A stretch of 24,900 bases of DNA from an uncultured Lachnospiraceae bacterium (GTDB lineage Bacteria; Bacillota; Clostridia; Lachnospirales; Lachnospiraceae), in assembly GCA_910577655.1 (NCBI GenBank), contig CAJTOW010000042.1:1-24900 (forward strand), written 5' to 3'. The notes beneath the pieces are model-generated. The model saw only the letters and a list, made by a program, of their open reading frames with translations, was not told where the DNA came from and did no database searches. A program made the position numbers and the translations under genes. How positions within the stretch are numbered: the stretch's first letter is position 1; each line of letters starts with the position of its first letter. Positions 1 to 8,478 of this stretch are shown here, piece after piece.

Positions 1-9
1 AAATATCCC

Positions 10-64
10 AAGGGACGCCTGCGGTGTACCGCGAAGTGGGACGTGCACACCGAAGGCGTCCCTT
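10..64. repeat. Long imperfect palindrome past the end of the capsule operon
   Basis: Two 18-base arms (10-27 and 47-64) are complementary except at one position. They enclose a 19-base loop, so the transcript could form a long GC-rich stem. There is no clear run of T after the stem on either strand, so it is not a textbook intrinsic terminator. It lies downstream, in the minus-strand sense, of the last capsule gene. It may be an intergenic repeat, a processing or stability hairpin, or a weak terminator. Confidence 0.5.
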
Positions 65-98
65 GTGGAGATGCCGGGAATGAATTTTCAAACACACT

Positions 99-296
99 CT
101 AATACAAATGAACGCAATCTGTCCCATATAACGAAAAATAGAAATCTTTTTGTGTCCCATCCAAAAGGACCTCTTCGAAAGCTATAACTGTTTCCTGGCT
201 TGTTCGGCCATTAAAAAGTTCCCTCCTTTTGCAATACTTTTGATCCAGTAAAGCAGAAAGAGGGAAGATGTCATAGTACGCTATCTTTTGAGGCAT
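99..296 (-). CDS. Small hypothetical protein, possible last gene of the capsule operon
   Basis: A 65-residue reading frame starts inside the 3' end of the flippase gene (16-base overlap) and ends before the palindrome at 10-64. An AAGGGG sequence lies about 9 bases before the ATG. The protein is mixed charged and aromatic, with a basic KRRE stretch and no membrane segment. I recognise no domain. It could be a genuine short gene, the remnant of a larger one, or a chance frame. The overlap with the flippase end and the ribosome-site-like sequence are the only support. Confidence 0.3.
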   Translation of the reverse strand: MPQKIAYYDIFPLSALLDQKYCKRRELFNGRTSQETVIAFEEVLLDGTQKDFYFSLYGTDCVHLY

Positions 297-1756
297 TTCC
301 GAGTTTTCCCCTTGATTCTGTCAAAAGCCTGATTAAATATCTCCAGAACCAGCGGTTCTCTGGTGAGCAGAAGGAATAAGCCATATATACCAAAAAACAA
401 CACTGCCGAGATCAACAGAGTCAGGAAATTTCCAAATCCCAGTATCTTAACTCCCATAGAAGCAACAGTGCCCAGCACCAGTGCAATTGCTATTCTAAAA
501 TAATGGATCTGCTTAAGCGCTTTTGCCCCCTCATTTCCAAGGGCATAACACTGAACCAGCAGAACTACAAACTCTGCTGCCAGTGTCCCCCATGCAGCGC
601 CAACCGATGCAAATCGCGGAATTAGCACTGTGTTAATAATAATATCCACAATAGCCCCGGCAATTTCCGAGTAAAGAACCATGGTTTCCTTCCCCATTGG
701 AACAAGCATCTGCGTGCCAAGAATATTTGTAATGCCTATCAACAGCAAAGTAGGCATGATTATCCGCATAGGCACGACAGAATCTACATATCCGAATCCG
801 GACAAAAAATAAATGCCCTCTTCGGCAAAAAATATGAAGTACAACGCCAGAGGACTGGCAACCAGAACGACAAAGTTAACCGCCTTTCTGGTAATCCTTC
901 TGAAATCCTCCATAAGACCCTGCCGCACGTAACAAGACACCCTTGGAAGCAGAACTGTGCCCAGAGACGTAACAATGCTCACAAGAACTGTTTTTATTTT
1001 CACCGCTGCATTATAATATCCCACATCTGTGTCAGAGGCCATAAATCCCAGCATTACTGTATCCAAATGCGTGTAAACCGTGGCAGCACAAGACATGGCA
1101 AAAAAGACAGATACTGGCTTTGCGTGCCTGCTAAGACAATAGCCACCTACGGGCTTCCTATCAATGTATTTATGGACATTTACAAAGTTTAGAATGTTAG
1201 AAGCTGAGGCCGCAAAAATTGTAATCCCGCCATAGACCACATAGTCCGACTGTCTATGAACCAGCAGGAACATGGCGGCCAAGGCAGCTAATTTGAAGAT
1301 GATGGACCGAACTGTGATGTAGGCATACCGCTCCAGCGCCTTATAGATCCACTCCATTCCAATGGAAGTAAATAAAATATTTGAACTGACAATGATGTAC
1401 AAAATTCTCTCTCCCCGCAGACGGGGAACAAAAAGCAGGGCCAGAGCCAATCCCCCATAGGAAATTGCCGTCATGATGAGATTAATTAGCAGCAGCTCAT
1501 GAGCAGTCCTGGTCAGCTTTTCCCTATCGTCCCGTACCACAGCGCAAGCGCGAATGCCATATACAGGGATCCCAAGCTGGGCAAACAGGCCAAAATAAGA
1601 AATCAGGGAAGTGGCAAAAGATACCTTTCCCAGGCCTGCCGGAAGGAGAATGCGCGAAACGTAAGGAAAGGTAATCATCGGGAAAACAAACGACGACATC
1701 GTCAGGATAGCATTCATTACAAAATTCATCTTTAAGGATTTCCCTGCTTTTTCCAT
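281..1756 (-). CDS. Wzx-like polysaccharide flippase
   Basis: Predicted lipid-linked repeat-unit flippase of the polysaccharide transporter (MATE/MOP) superfamily, which moves undecaprenyl-linked oligosaccharide across the membrane before polymerisation. From the ATG at 1756 the protein is about 491 residues, the usual size. It has many hydrophobic segments and the family-typical N-terminus: a KMNFVMNAILT stretch, then FPMITFPYVSRIL and a GKVSFATS motif. The frame extends further upstream. A GTG at 1828 has a better-placed ribosome site (AAAGGGA) and would add 24 charged residues while overlapping the polymerase end by 14 bases, so the start is uncertain. It follows the polymerase gene, as expected in a Wzx/Wzy-dependent locus. 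Confidence 0.88.
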   Translation of the reverse strand: MEKAGKSLKMNFVMNAILTMSSFVFPMITFPYVSRILLPAGLGKVSFATSLISYFGLFAQLGIPVYGIRACAVVRDDREKLTRTAHELLLINLIMTAISYGGLALALLFVPRLRGERILYIIVSSNILFTSIGMEWIYKALERYAYITVRSIIFKLAALAAMFLLVHRQSDYVVYGGITIFAASASNILNFVNVHKYIDRKPVGGYCLSRHAKPVSVFFAMSCAATVYTHLDTVMLGFMASDTDVGYYNAAVKIKTVLVSIVTSLGTVLLPRVSCYVRQGLMEDFRRITRKAVNFVVLVASPLALYFIFFAEEGIYFLSGFGYVDSVVPMRIIMPTLLLIGITNILGTQMLVPMGKETMVLYSEIAGAIVDIIINTVLIPRFASVGAAWGTLAAEFVVLLVQCYALGNEGAKALKQIHYFRIAIALVLGTVASMGVKILGFGNFLTLLISAVLFFGIYGLFLLLTREPLVLEIFNQAFDRIKGKTRKCLKR

Positions 1757-1814
1757 CGCATCCGTCTGTTTAGTTTTTCTTTTTTTGTCAAATATTCCTC
1801 TTCGGCTTAAATTA

Positions 1815-3161
1815 TTATTCACTTCCACTATGGATCCCTTTCTTTTTGCAGCTTTTTCTGTATGTTTCCGGCCTATTGGACTGTACCTTTTGGAACTGGG
1901 ATATCTGCTCTCTCCCATCCCTTGCCATACAAATAAACAGATAAAAAGACAGCATCTGGAAAGGACATACGGTAATAATAAATTCACATAGGAATACCAG
2001 ATAAAACCCCATCTTGTTCCACATTTTCTTTCTGACAAACCTGAAAAATCCCGTCAACATCGATGTGGCATAAGGAAAAAACAGATAAATACCTCCATAG
2101 ACCAGCACCAGCATAGGCGAATTAGAAAATCCCGTATTGTTTCTGCGGAAGTAACTCATGTGCTCCTCTATTGTGTCATAATTACCATACCCATTTCCAA
2201 ATAACGGCGCATTTATCCATGCTTTATATCCGGCTGCAAAATCATCTACTCTTATAGAACCGGAGCTGGTCCCCAGTTTCTGGCCTATGAGAAAGCTCAA
2301 AATAACCGCTCCTGCCCCAAAAGCGGTTGGCAAAAGAACCAGCTTTAACAAATGTCCACCCCTGGTTCTCTGCCTGGTAAACACATACCTTAATCCGGCT
2401 GCGGCAATCACCACCATATATCCTGTAGTTGATATGGTTGATAACACGGCTGCCATAAGAATAGCACAACGTTTCCAATTAAGCTTATCCTGCATCAGCA
2501 GTTCCGCCAAAAAAGCCGTGGAGAAAATCATACTTGCCATGGGGGCTTCTGTAAAGATTGCCGTGTTTCTTACCATCTTACCCGTCAATCCAAAAAATGT
2601 GACAGACTGGGTCTCAAAATAAATTCCATAATAGCTGGTCACTTTTTTCGGTAAATCATTCCCCGTCCATGTGGTATACAAATACCCTGTGGGTCTGATA
2701 TATTTCAGAGTTGAACCTAGCGCCCAAAAAAACAAGGAAATAACAGCAATCACCAGGACAATGCTGGTGTATTTATACATTGTATCCTCAACAGAGTCCT
2801 CCACCAGCATACAGTAGACGATAATTGCCAGAAGCTGAATCAGTATTGTGATGATCCTACTGCTCTTTAATGGATCAAACAGATACCATATTCCCACATA
2901 CACTACCATAAGGCCCATGGCCAAAAGGCACCTTGAGAACCTCCCGACAGAAGCCTTTCTCCTGGCAAGTCCTCCTGCCACCACTGACACCCCCATCAGC
3001 AGTTTCACCAGACGAGAGATCCATGCCAAAGAGTCCGTATGCAACCAAATTGAGCGAAAATCCAAAATAAGACACAAGATAAATGCATACTGAAAAACAG
3101 AAAGCAAACTGATCCTATTTTGGTTCAGTCCTCGAGTCCAAAAAGTCGAATATTTTTTCAT
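1815..3161 (-). CDS. Wzy-like O-antigen/capsule polymerase
   Basis: A 448-residue integral membrane protein with roughly ten or more hydrophobic segments. A large extracytoplasmic loop sits in the middle (about residues 165-215), and a second loop near the C-terminus carries GNGYGN and GFSNSPML. This is the usual layout of the O-antigen ligase/polymerase (Wzy) family, which joins flipped repeat units on the outer face of the membrane. A TEAPMAS stretch after the first loop also fits. The start has an AGAGG ribosome site six bases upstream. Sequence in this family is poorly conserved, so the call rests on topology, loop motifs and position between glycosyltransferase and flippase genes. Confidence 0.8.
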   Translation of the reverse strand: MKKYSTFWTRGLNQNRISLLSVFQYAFILCLILDFRSIWLHTDSLAWISRLVKLLMGVSVVAGGLARRKASVGRFSRCLLAMGLMVVYVGIWYLFDPLKSSRIITILIQLLAIIVYCMLVEDSVEDTMYKYTSIVLVIAVISLFFWALGSTLKYIRPTGYLYTTWTGNDLPKKVTSYYGIYFETQSVTFFGLTGKMVRNTAIFTEAPMASMIFSTAFLAELLMQDKLNWKRCAILMAAVLSTISTTGYMVVIAAAGLRYVFTRQRTRGGHLLKLVLLPTAFGAGAVILSFLIGQKLGTSSGSIRVDDFAAGYKAWINAPLFGNGYGNYDTIEEHMSYFRRNNTGFSNSPMLVLVYGGIYLFFPYATSMLTGFFRFVRKKMWNKMGFYLVFLCEFIITVCPFQMLSFYLFICMARDGREQISQFQKVQSNRPETYRKSCKKKGIHSGSE

Positions 3162-3176
3162 AGTTACCTCTCAGAT

Positions 3177-3287
3177 TCAGAAACTGCAAAGCAGGCTTCT
3201 ATGGCTTTTTAGTATGATAGTCCTTCTGGAGAAACGTTCCCACTTCTTCTGCACCTCTCTACACACGAGATATTCCTCCATTTTCAT
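3177..3287 (-). pseudogene. 36-codon fragment between capsule genes
   Basis: The 207-base gap between the polymerase and GT2 genes contains a short minus-strand frame beginning MKMEEYLVCREVQKKWERFS. It loosely resembles the first helices of small excisionase-like HTH proteins but breaks off at once. It may be a decayed gene or a chance frame. Nothing else is recognisable in the gap. Confidence 0.15.
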
Positions 3288-3368
3288 GTCATTAAACCGC
3301 TCCCTGGTTTCTGGTATGGAAACTGCTGTAATGCCACATTGAAATCAATTATACCGCAAAGACAAAGC

Positions 3369-4421
3369 CTAATCGCCTTTTCTTCTCCATCCGAGTTTCC
3401 ACTGATAATACCTGCAGAGCAGCGGATAAATTGCATAATGTGTCATATATAAGATGCATACAAATTTGCTTTTTTTCATTGCAATCTTCTTTATTTCAGG
3501 TAAATTGTGCTTAATAGCATCACAAAAATCCTTAATTTCTCCAAAATTCTTTTGTCCTTTTTCCTTCAAACAAAGCATACGTATATGTGTTTCTGCCATA
3601 TAACTCAATCGCTCCCTATAGATATCTGCGTTTGCCCGCCCAGAGCCAGATCCTTCTGCCTGACCAGATTCCACAAGTCTTCTCCGCGTCATCTCCCCAT
3701 ATTCTTCAGCAAGCCTCCAAAACACCCGTTCATGCTCCTGGTAATGCTTTCTCCTTCCAGAAATACTCATACTTTGTCCAGCTACTTCTGTACGGTACAA
3801 GTAAACCGGATGCTGCCATACATATACATTATTTATGTGCGGAATAGGCAGGCACGCGTATTCTACATCCGTATAAAAACAGTGTTCAGTTAATTTGAGT
3901 GGTATTGATTTAATTAAATCTGTACGGTAAGTAAGATAATGCATATTAAAGTAATCGTTCAATTTTACTTTATTTATTGCAAAACATCCCTCTGGCATAT
4001 CTGAACAAATATTATCAATCTCCCTTTTTCCTGAGCGTTCTCCGCATTTCACATATGGAGTTATAATTACATCTGCACATTCACGTTCCAGTAAATTAAT
4101 AAAATTTCCCAAACTGCTTGTATCAAACCAGTCATCACCATCCAACAGCTTGAAGTATTTTCCTGTAGCATGGGCAATACTGTAATTTACAGTTGAACCA
4201 TAACCACCATTTTCTTTATGTACCGCATAGAATGTATCAGGGTATTTTTTTTCATATTTCCTGGCTATCTTCAATGTGTCATCTATGCCGCCATCATCCA
4301 CTACAAAAACCTCAAGCTTATCCAGAATGCCAGGAACAACCAGCGAATCCAGTGTTTCTTCTATTGTATTTTCTACATTATACGCCGCCACAGATACTGT
4401 TAATATTTTTTCTTCCATCAT
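3369..4421 (-). CDS. Family 2 glycosyltransferase (GT-A fold)
   Basis: Predicted cytoplasmic glycosyltransferase that adds a sugar from a nucleotide-sugar donor during repeat-unit assembly. From the ATG at 4421 the protein is 350 residues. The GT2 domain fills the first 120 or so: LTVSVAAYNVE at the first strand, VDDGGIDDT near residues 41-49, ENGGYGSTVN at 70-79, and the metal-binding DGDD at 94-97. The C-terminal part is helical and basic and may contact the membrane. The upstream in-frame ATG at 4460 lies just past the GT4 stop, but a GAGAGGAGA ribosome site directly before 4421 decides the start. Donor and acceptor cannot be told from sequence. Confidence 0.88.
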   Translation of the reverse strand: MMEEKILTVSVAAYNVENTIEETLDSLVVPGILDKLEVFVVDDGGIDDTLKIARKYEKKYPDTFYAVHKENGGYGSTVNYSIAHATGKYFKLLDGDDWFDTSSLGNFINLLERECADVIITPYVKCGERSGKREIDNICSDMPEGCFAINKVKLNDYFNMHYLTYRTDLIKSIPLKLTEHCFYTDVEYACLPIPHINNVYVWQHPVYLYRTEVAGQSMSISGRRKHYQEHERVFWRLAEEYGEMTRRRLVESGQAEGSGSGRANADIYRERLSYMAETHIRMLCLKEKGQKNFGEIKDFCDAIKHNLPEIKKIAMKKSKFVCILYMTHYAIYPLLCRYYQWKLGWRRKGD

Positions 4422-4475
4422 ACCATTCTCCTCTCTGGTTAAGAATCTACAGAAATTCATACTGCGATCTGAGTA

Positions 4476-5645
4476 TCAAATCACTTCCCTATGAATGTCT
4501 GGTACGTATCTGCTCTTTTGCTGATAAATTCTATAAAGCTCCTCTGAACAATTCTCTATATCATATCCAGCATCCACGATTTTCTTCCAGGCGTTCTCTC
4601 TAATTTTGATATTTCCTTCCTTTTTCATACTCAGAATCTCTGCTGCCCAACACACAGGACCATCCTGCAGTGGTAAAAACCTCGTTTCGTCTGTAATCTT
4701 TGTTTCTTTACTGATAGCATCCGAAAGAATACAAGGCAGTCCCGATGTCTGGGCCTCAACTGTAACAAGAGGAAGTCCCTCAAATAAACTTGGCAGTACA
4801 AAAACGTCCATTGCAGACAGATAATCCTCGACAGAATCTGTTACCCCCAGAAAAGTTACCTTTCCTTCTATACCAAGTTTTTGGACTTTTCGCTGCGTTT
4901 CATACTCTAAGTCACCCTGACCAATCAGCAAAAAACGGGCATTTTCGTCCTTTCTGCTGATTTCATAAAATATATCTACCAAAAAATTGTGGTTCTTTAC
5001 TTTTGAAAAACGGCCAACATGCCCAATCAAAAAACTGTCCTGCACCCCAAGTTCTTTTCTGGCTTTCTCTCTTTTTAAAGGATCAAACCGGAATCGTTTT
5101 ATATTAATTCCATTCTTTAAAATTGTTACTTTTGAACAATCAGCAAGAGGAAAAAGCCATTTCGCGGCCACCTCTGAACATGCAATTTTATCAGTGGACC
5201 ATCTTCCCATTAATTTTCTTAGTATCTTTTGAATAATAATATTTCTTGACAGCTTCCCTCCCTCACTCTGGCTGTTATGTGAATGAACTATCCTGCAGGA
5301 TACACCGGTCAGCTTTGCCAAAAGGAGCACATTAACTCTTTCCAGACTGTCTGTATCTATATGGATGATATCGTACTTCTCTGTTTTAAAAAAACTATAG
5401 TATTTCTTTATTTTTTCCTTTTGCCTTGCAAGCGCTCCTGATTGTTGAAATGAAAAGTAAAAAATCTTGCTCCCCAGATCTTCAAACTTATACGCCCAGT
5501 CATTTTGCGACCCCTCCTCACTCTCCAGAACCCAGTCAAACCGCACTCTATCCTTAAGCTGGGATGCCAGATTCAGTTCAGCCACTGTAGCGCCATCCGA
5601 AGACAATCTTCTTTTTATATGTAGGACTTTTATTCTCTCATCCAT
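4476..5645 (-). CDS. Family 4 glycosyltransferase (GT-B fold)
   Basis: A 389-residue retaining glycosyltransferase of the GT4/GT1-like group. The N-terminal domain starts KVLHIKRRLSSDGATVAELN. The linker has the LKNGIN signature near residues 176-181. The C-terminal domain has GHVGRFSKVKNH (208-219) and the donor-binding FEGLPLVTVE motif (288-297), with both glutamates of EX7E present. It probably adds one sugar to the lipid-linked repeat unit at the cytoplasmic face. The ATG is preceded by GGAAAGGAT with a good gap, and 30 bases separate it from the upstream SDR gene, so it is in the operon. Sugar specificity is unknown. Confidence 0.9.
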   Translation of the reverse strand: MDERIKVLHIKRRLSSDGATVAELNLASQLKDRVRFDWVLESEEGSQNDWAYKFEDLGSKIFYFSFQQSGALARQKEKIKKYYSFFKTEKYDIIHIDTDSLERVNVLLLAKLTGVSCRIVHSHNSQSEGGKLSRNIIIQKILRKLMGRWSTDKIACSEVAAKWLFPLADCSKVTILKNGINIKRFRFDPLKREKARKELGVQDSFLIGHVGRFSKVKNHNFLVDIFYEISRKDENARFLLIGQGDLEYETQRKVQKLGIEGKVTFLGVTDSVEDYLSAMDVFVLPSLFEGLPLVTVEAQTSGLPCILSDAISKETKITDETRFLPLQDGPVCWAAEILSMKKEGNIKIRENAWKKIVDAGYDIENCSEELYRIYQQKSRYVPDIHREVI

Positions 5646-5675
5646 TCAGAATCCTTTCCAACGCCTTCCACACCC

Positions 5676-6719
5676 TTATTCTTCAAAGAAAAAAACTGTC
5701 TTTCTCGAACCCTTTTCCAATGAAAAGACCGCTGACCATCCGAGCATTTCCAGTTTTTCTGCATTCAGGGAAGAGTTCTGCATTTGATTATAACCACGCT
5801 TCTCATTTTCTGTCGCTTGTCCAAACACTACTTTTTTTCCGGCTGCTTCTGCCAGGGCCTGTGCAATCTCACTGATTGATACAATAGAAGCTGCATTTGA
5901 AATATTATAAGCATTCCCACTAACCCCATTAAGCAAAACTGTCAAAATAGCGGAGGCGCAATCAAGAGTATAACAATATGACCTTAATTGTGTTCCTTCG
6001 CTTTTCATAATAATGTCCTCACCCTTCGCCGCATTTCGAGTAAACTGGGCTGACGCCCTGCTGTCGGCCGCTGTAATGGATGGTCCATAAATATGGCCCG
6101 GCCTTACGATCACCGTGTTAAGCCCGAATTCCTGCCCGTAGGCAATACACAAGGTCTCTGCAGCACGCTTGGCGCTTGGATAACTTGCTCTCTGGTTTAA
6201 AATATCTACATATCCAAAATCATTCTCCCGATATGGCTCATTATCTTCTTTGCTGCCATATACTTCGCTGGATGAAATATACAAAACACGCTCACTCCCG
6301 CCCTGAACAGCTGCCTGCAAAACGCTGTTTAAACCAACAATATTAGCCAGCATGGTCTCAATTGGCTGCTGTGTATAGACTGTGGGACTGGCATTACCTG
6401 CTCCATGAATCATATACTCCGCATGGATATCCGGCATTGACTGCTCCATCGCATCAAACGGAACAAAAAAATAGTCCTTGCCTTCCGTAAAACAAGAAAA
6501 CCGCTTCTGCATGTTATCCTTACTGCGTCCGGCCAGCATAATCTTTATATCCGCCTTATATCTGAAGTTCAGGTAAAAAAGAATTTCAGCTACAGAAGAA
6601 CAGATCATCCCTGTAGCTCCAGTGATAAAAATACTCTTACCAAACATCCTTTCCTTATTCGGTATCTGCTGCATGACAGCTTCCACATCCTGCCAGTAAA
6701 CATCGCTATACTTTACCAT
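5676..6719 (-). CDS. Extended SDR NAD-dependent epimerase/dehydratase
   Basis: A 347-residue extended short-chain dehydrogenase. After a 29-residue N-terminal extension the Rossmann motif reads TGATGMICS (33-41), with Cys in place of the third glycine. The catalytic Ser lies in YISSSEVYG (147-155) and the YxxxK pair is Y180 and K184. The ATG lies one base after the stop of the cytidylyltransferase gene (TGATATG), so the two are probably translationally coupled and may supply the same activated intermediate. SDR/cytidylyltransferase pairs are known in CDP-ribitol synthesis (fused in Haemophilus Acs1/Bcs1), but those SDRs are a different subfamily, so a nucleotide-sugar epimerase or dehydratase role is equally possible. 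Confidence 0.85.
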   Translation of the reverse strand: MVKYSDVYWQDVEAVMQQIPNKERMFGKSIFITGATGMICSSVAEILFYLNFRYKADIKIMLAGRSKDNMQKRFSCFTEGKDYFFVPFDAMEQSMPDIHAEYMIHGAGNASPTVYTQQPIETMLANIVGLNSVLQAAVQGGSERVLYISSSEVYGSKEDNEPYRENDFGYVDILNQRASYPSAKRAAETLCIAYGQEFGLNTVIVRPGHIYGPSITAADSRASAQFTRNAAKGEDIIMKSEGTQLRSYCYTLDCASAILTVLLNGVSGNAYNISNAASIVSISEIAQALAEAAGKKVVFGQATENEKRGYNQMQNSSLNAEKLEMLGWSAVFSLEKGSRKTVFFFEE

Positions 6720-6720
6720 A

Positions 6721-7434
6721 TCACTTTAACCATCTGTCTTTCTTTGTATGAAGTAATGCCTTAAAGATCATCAAATCATCCAATGTTGTAATCTTCAGGT
6801 TCTCTTCGGAACCTCTGGAAAAATAAACCGTTTCCCCAAGCTCCTGCATCAGGGTGCAAGAAGCAGCTGTATTCCGAATCCCTTTTTTCTGTGCTTCCTC
6901 ATGCGCCCACAACAGTTTTCCAAAAGTATATGTATGTGGAGTTTGTGTGCGGAATAACTGTTCCCGCGGAACAGTTATATTCGAAGAAATTCCATTATCC
7001 CCACTCCTGAATACAGCCTCAACACAAGGGATCGCGGTGACCGCACTGCCACATCTGCGGAAGGTTACCAGACTATTGGATATAATCTCACTTGAAACCA
7101 GACACCGGTTTCCATCATGGATCATGACAATATCATCTTCATTCAATTCTTCTTTTAATGCCTGAAGTCCGAGACAGATTGACTCCTGTCCGGTCTCTCC
7201 ACCCGGCACGACCCAGCGCAGTTTTGTTATATTAAACTGGCTTGCATATGCTTTCAAGACATCAACCCATGAAGACAGTGTGACAACAATAATTGCATCA
7301 ATACTGGGATGCTCCTGAAATGCCTCCATTGTATGAACAATGATGGGCTTATTTTCCACATGAATAAACTGTTTGGGAATATCCTGTCCCATTCTTGTCC
7401 CTATTCCAGCCGCGGTCAACAACGCTACTATCAT
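6721..7434 (-). CDS. IspD/TarI-family cytidylyltransferase
   Basis: Predicted CTP-dependent nucleotidyltransferase, 237 residues from the ATG at 7434, which follows a clear AGAGGAGC ribosome site; an upstream in-frame ATG at 7476 has none. The CTP-binding loop is LTAAGIGTRMGQDIPKQF (6-23), followed by a central MIHDGNRC strand, an RTQTPHTYTF segment and a C-terminal LKITTLDDLMIF, all as in IspD and TarI. The family makes CDP-methylerythritol (isoprenoids) or CDP-ribitol (teichoic acids and capsules). Its place in a glycan operon, coupled to an SDR and beside a LicD-type transferase, favours an alditol-phosphate or similar substrate over housekeeping isoprenoid synthesis. The exact substrate is unproven. 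Confidence 0.88.
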   Translation of the reverse strand: MIVALLTAAGIGTRMGQDIPKQFIHVENKPIIVHTMEAFQEHPSIDAIIVVTLSSWVDVLKAYASQFNITKLRWVVPGGETGQESICLGLQALKEELNEDDIVMIHDGNRCLVSSEIISNSLVTFRRCGSAVTAIPCVEAVFRSGDNGISSNITVPREQLFRTQTPHTYTFGKLLWAHEEAQKKGIRNTAASCTLMQELGETVYFSRGSEENLKITTLDDLMIFKALLHTKKDRWLK

Positions 7435-7517
7435 TTTCTGCTCCTCTGTAAAAGTAGTTTTCCAAAAAACCGCCATTGTTCCACATGTTCTGCAATAATA
7501 ACTGCCATATTCATTCC

Positions 7518-8435
7518 TTAACCTCCAAAGTCGATACGCATCAACGGATGCCGTTCTCTATCTTCCGCCGCTGGAACCGTCATATAGGTCTTTCCATACA
7601 ATTTTTCCATATACTTCTTATACCCCTTAGGTATATTAACTTTGATTCCTTCAAAATCCATTTCTACAGATTCGCATAATTCCTTTCTGGGAAGCATTTC
7701 ACCAAAATAATGTTTTCTCCCACTGGGGATGGTCACCAGATCAGAATTATGATTCTTACACATAGAGTATACTTTACTTGTCAGCATTGATACTTTATCC
7801 AAAGAAATCCATGCGAACAGTTTTCCTATTTGCGCTTTTTTCATAATTGCCTTTTTAAGTGCCTGGTTATCGCTTATATACTTCTCCAAATATGGAAGGT
7901 CATGATAAGTTTTTCTGCATGTAAGCAAATAACCGACAGCCAAACAAATGCACCCATGTATTCTTCTAATTACAGCATTATCTGGCATGTTTTCTAAAAT
8001 GAATATATCCATACAAATTCCGTTATCCTGTTTTGAAAGTTCATTAAAAGACTGATATATCGTCCCCTTCTTTTTTATCTGCACAAGTGACAAGCCATGG
8101 TCTTTTCCTGATTCCGGTGTCCAAAGTTCATATTTATCGCCAAGATTTTCAGAGAAAATATCCCTAAATCTATTGTAGCTTTTCCTTGGCATATTAATAT
8201 CTATATCATCATCCCAAGGTATAAATCCTCCATGTCTTATTGTTCCAAGTACAGACCCGCCGCTCATCGTGTATGAAATATTTTGTTCCTTTACTACTTT
8301 CAAAAAATCACAAAGCATTTCCAATTCAATGTCATGTAATTTTTTCAATTCCTCATCTGTCAGCATATGTATATCGCTATTCTTACTGAACTCATTCTTA
8401 AACCACGTACGTGAATCACATATTTTTTTACCCAT
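7518..8435 (-). CDS. LicD-family phosphotransferase
   Basis: A 305-residue LicD-family protein (nucleotidyltransferase fold). The signature runs from about residue 58 to 80: GGSVLGTIRHGGFIPWDDDI, with the metal-binding aspartates at 75-79. A second conserved strand, GICMDIFIL, is at about 139-147. Relatives include LicD, which moves phosphocholine from CDP-choline, and fukutin/FKRP, which move ribitol phosphate from CDP-ribitol. I infer that it transfers a phospho-substituent from a CDP-linked donor made by the neighbouring cytidylyltransferase onto the growing glycan. The start at 8435 has an ideal GAGGAG site; the frame runs on upstream to 8555 into the DUF4422 gene, which I reject. Expected location is cytoplasmic. 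Confidence 0.9.
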   Translation of the reverse strand: MGKKICDSRTWFKNEFSKNSDIHMLTDEELKKLHDIELEMLCDFLKVVKEQNISYTMSGGSVLGTIRHGGFIPWDDDIDINMPRKSYNRFRDIFSENLGDKYELWTPESGKDHGLSLVQIKKKGTIYQSFNELSKQDNGICMDIFILENMPDNAVIRRIHGCICLAVGYLLTCRKTYHDLPYLEKYISDNQALKKAIMKKAQIGKLFAWISLDKVSMLTSKVYSMCKNHNSDLVTIPSGRKHYFGEMLPRKELCESVEMDFEGIKVNIPKGYKKYMEKLYGKTYMTVPAAEDRERHPLMRIDFGG

Positions 8436-8478
8436 ACATAATCTCCTCGTATAATAAACTTCATGAATCCAGTCTTCT

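Noticed and set aside
6721..7434. The IspD-like gene as the housekeeping isoprenoid enzyme
   Set aside because: It is embedded in and coupled to capsule genes and lacks isoprenoid neighbours; not excluded, but less likely.
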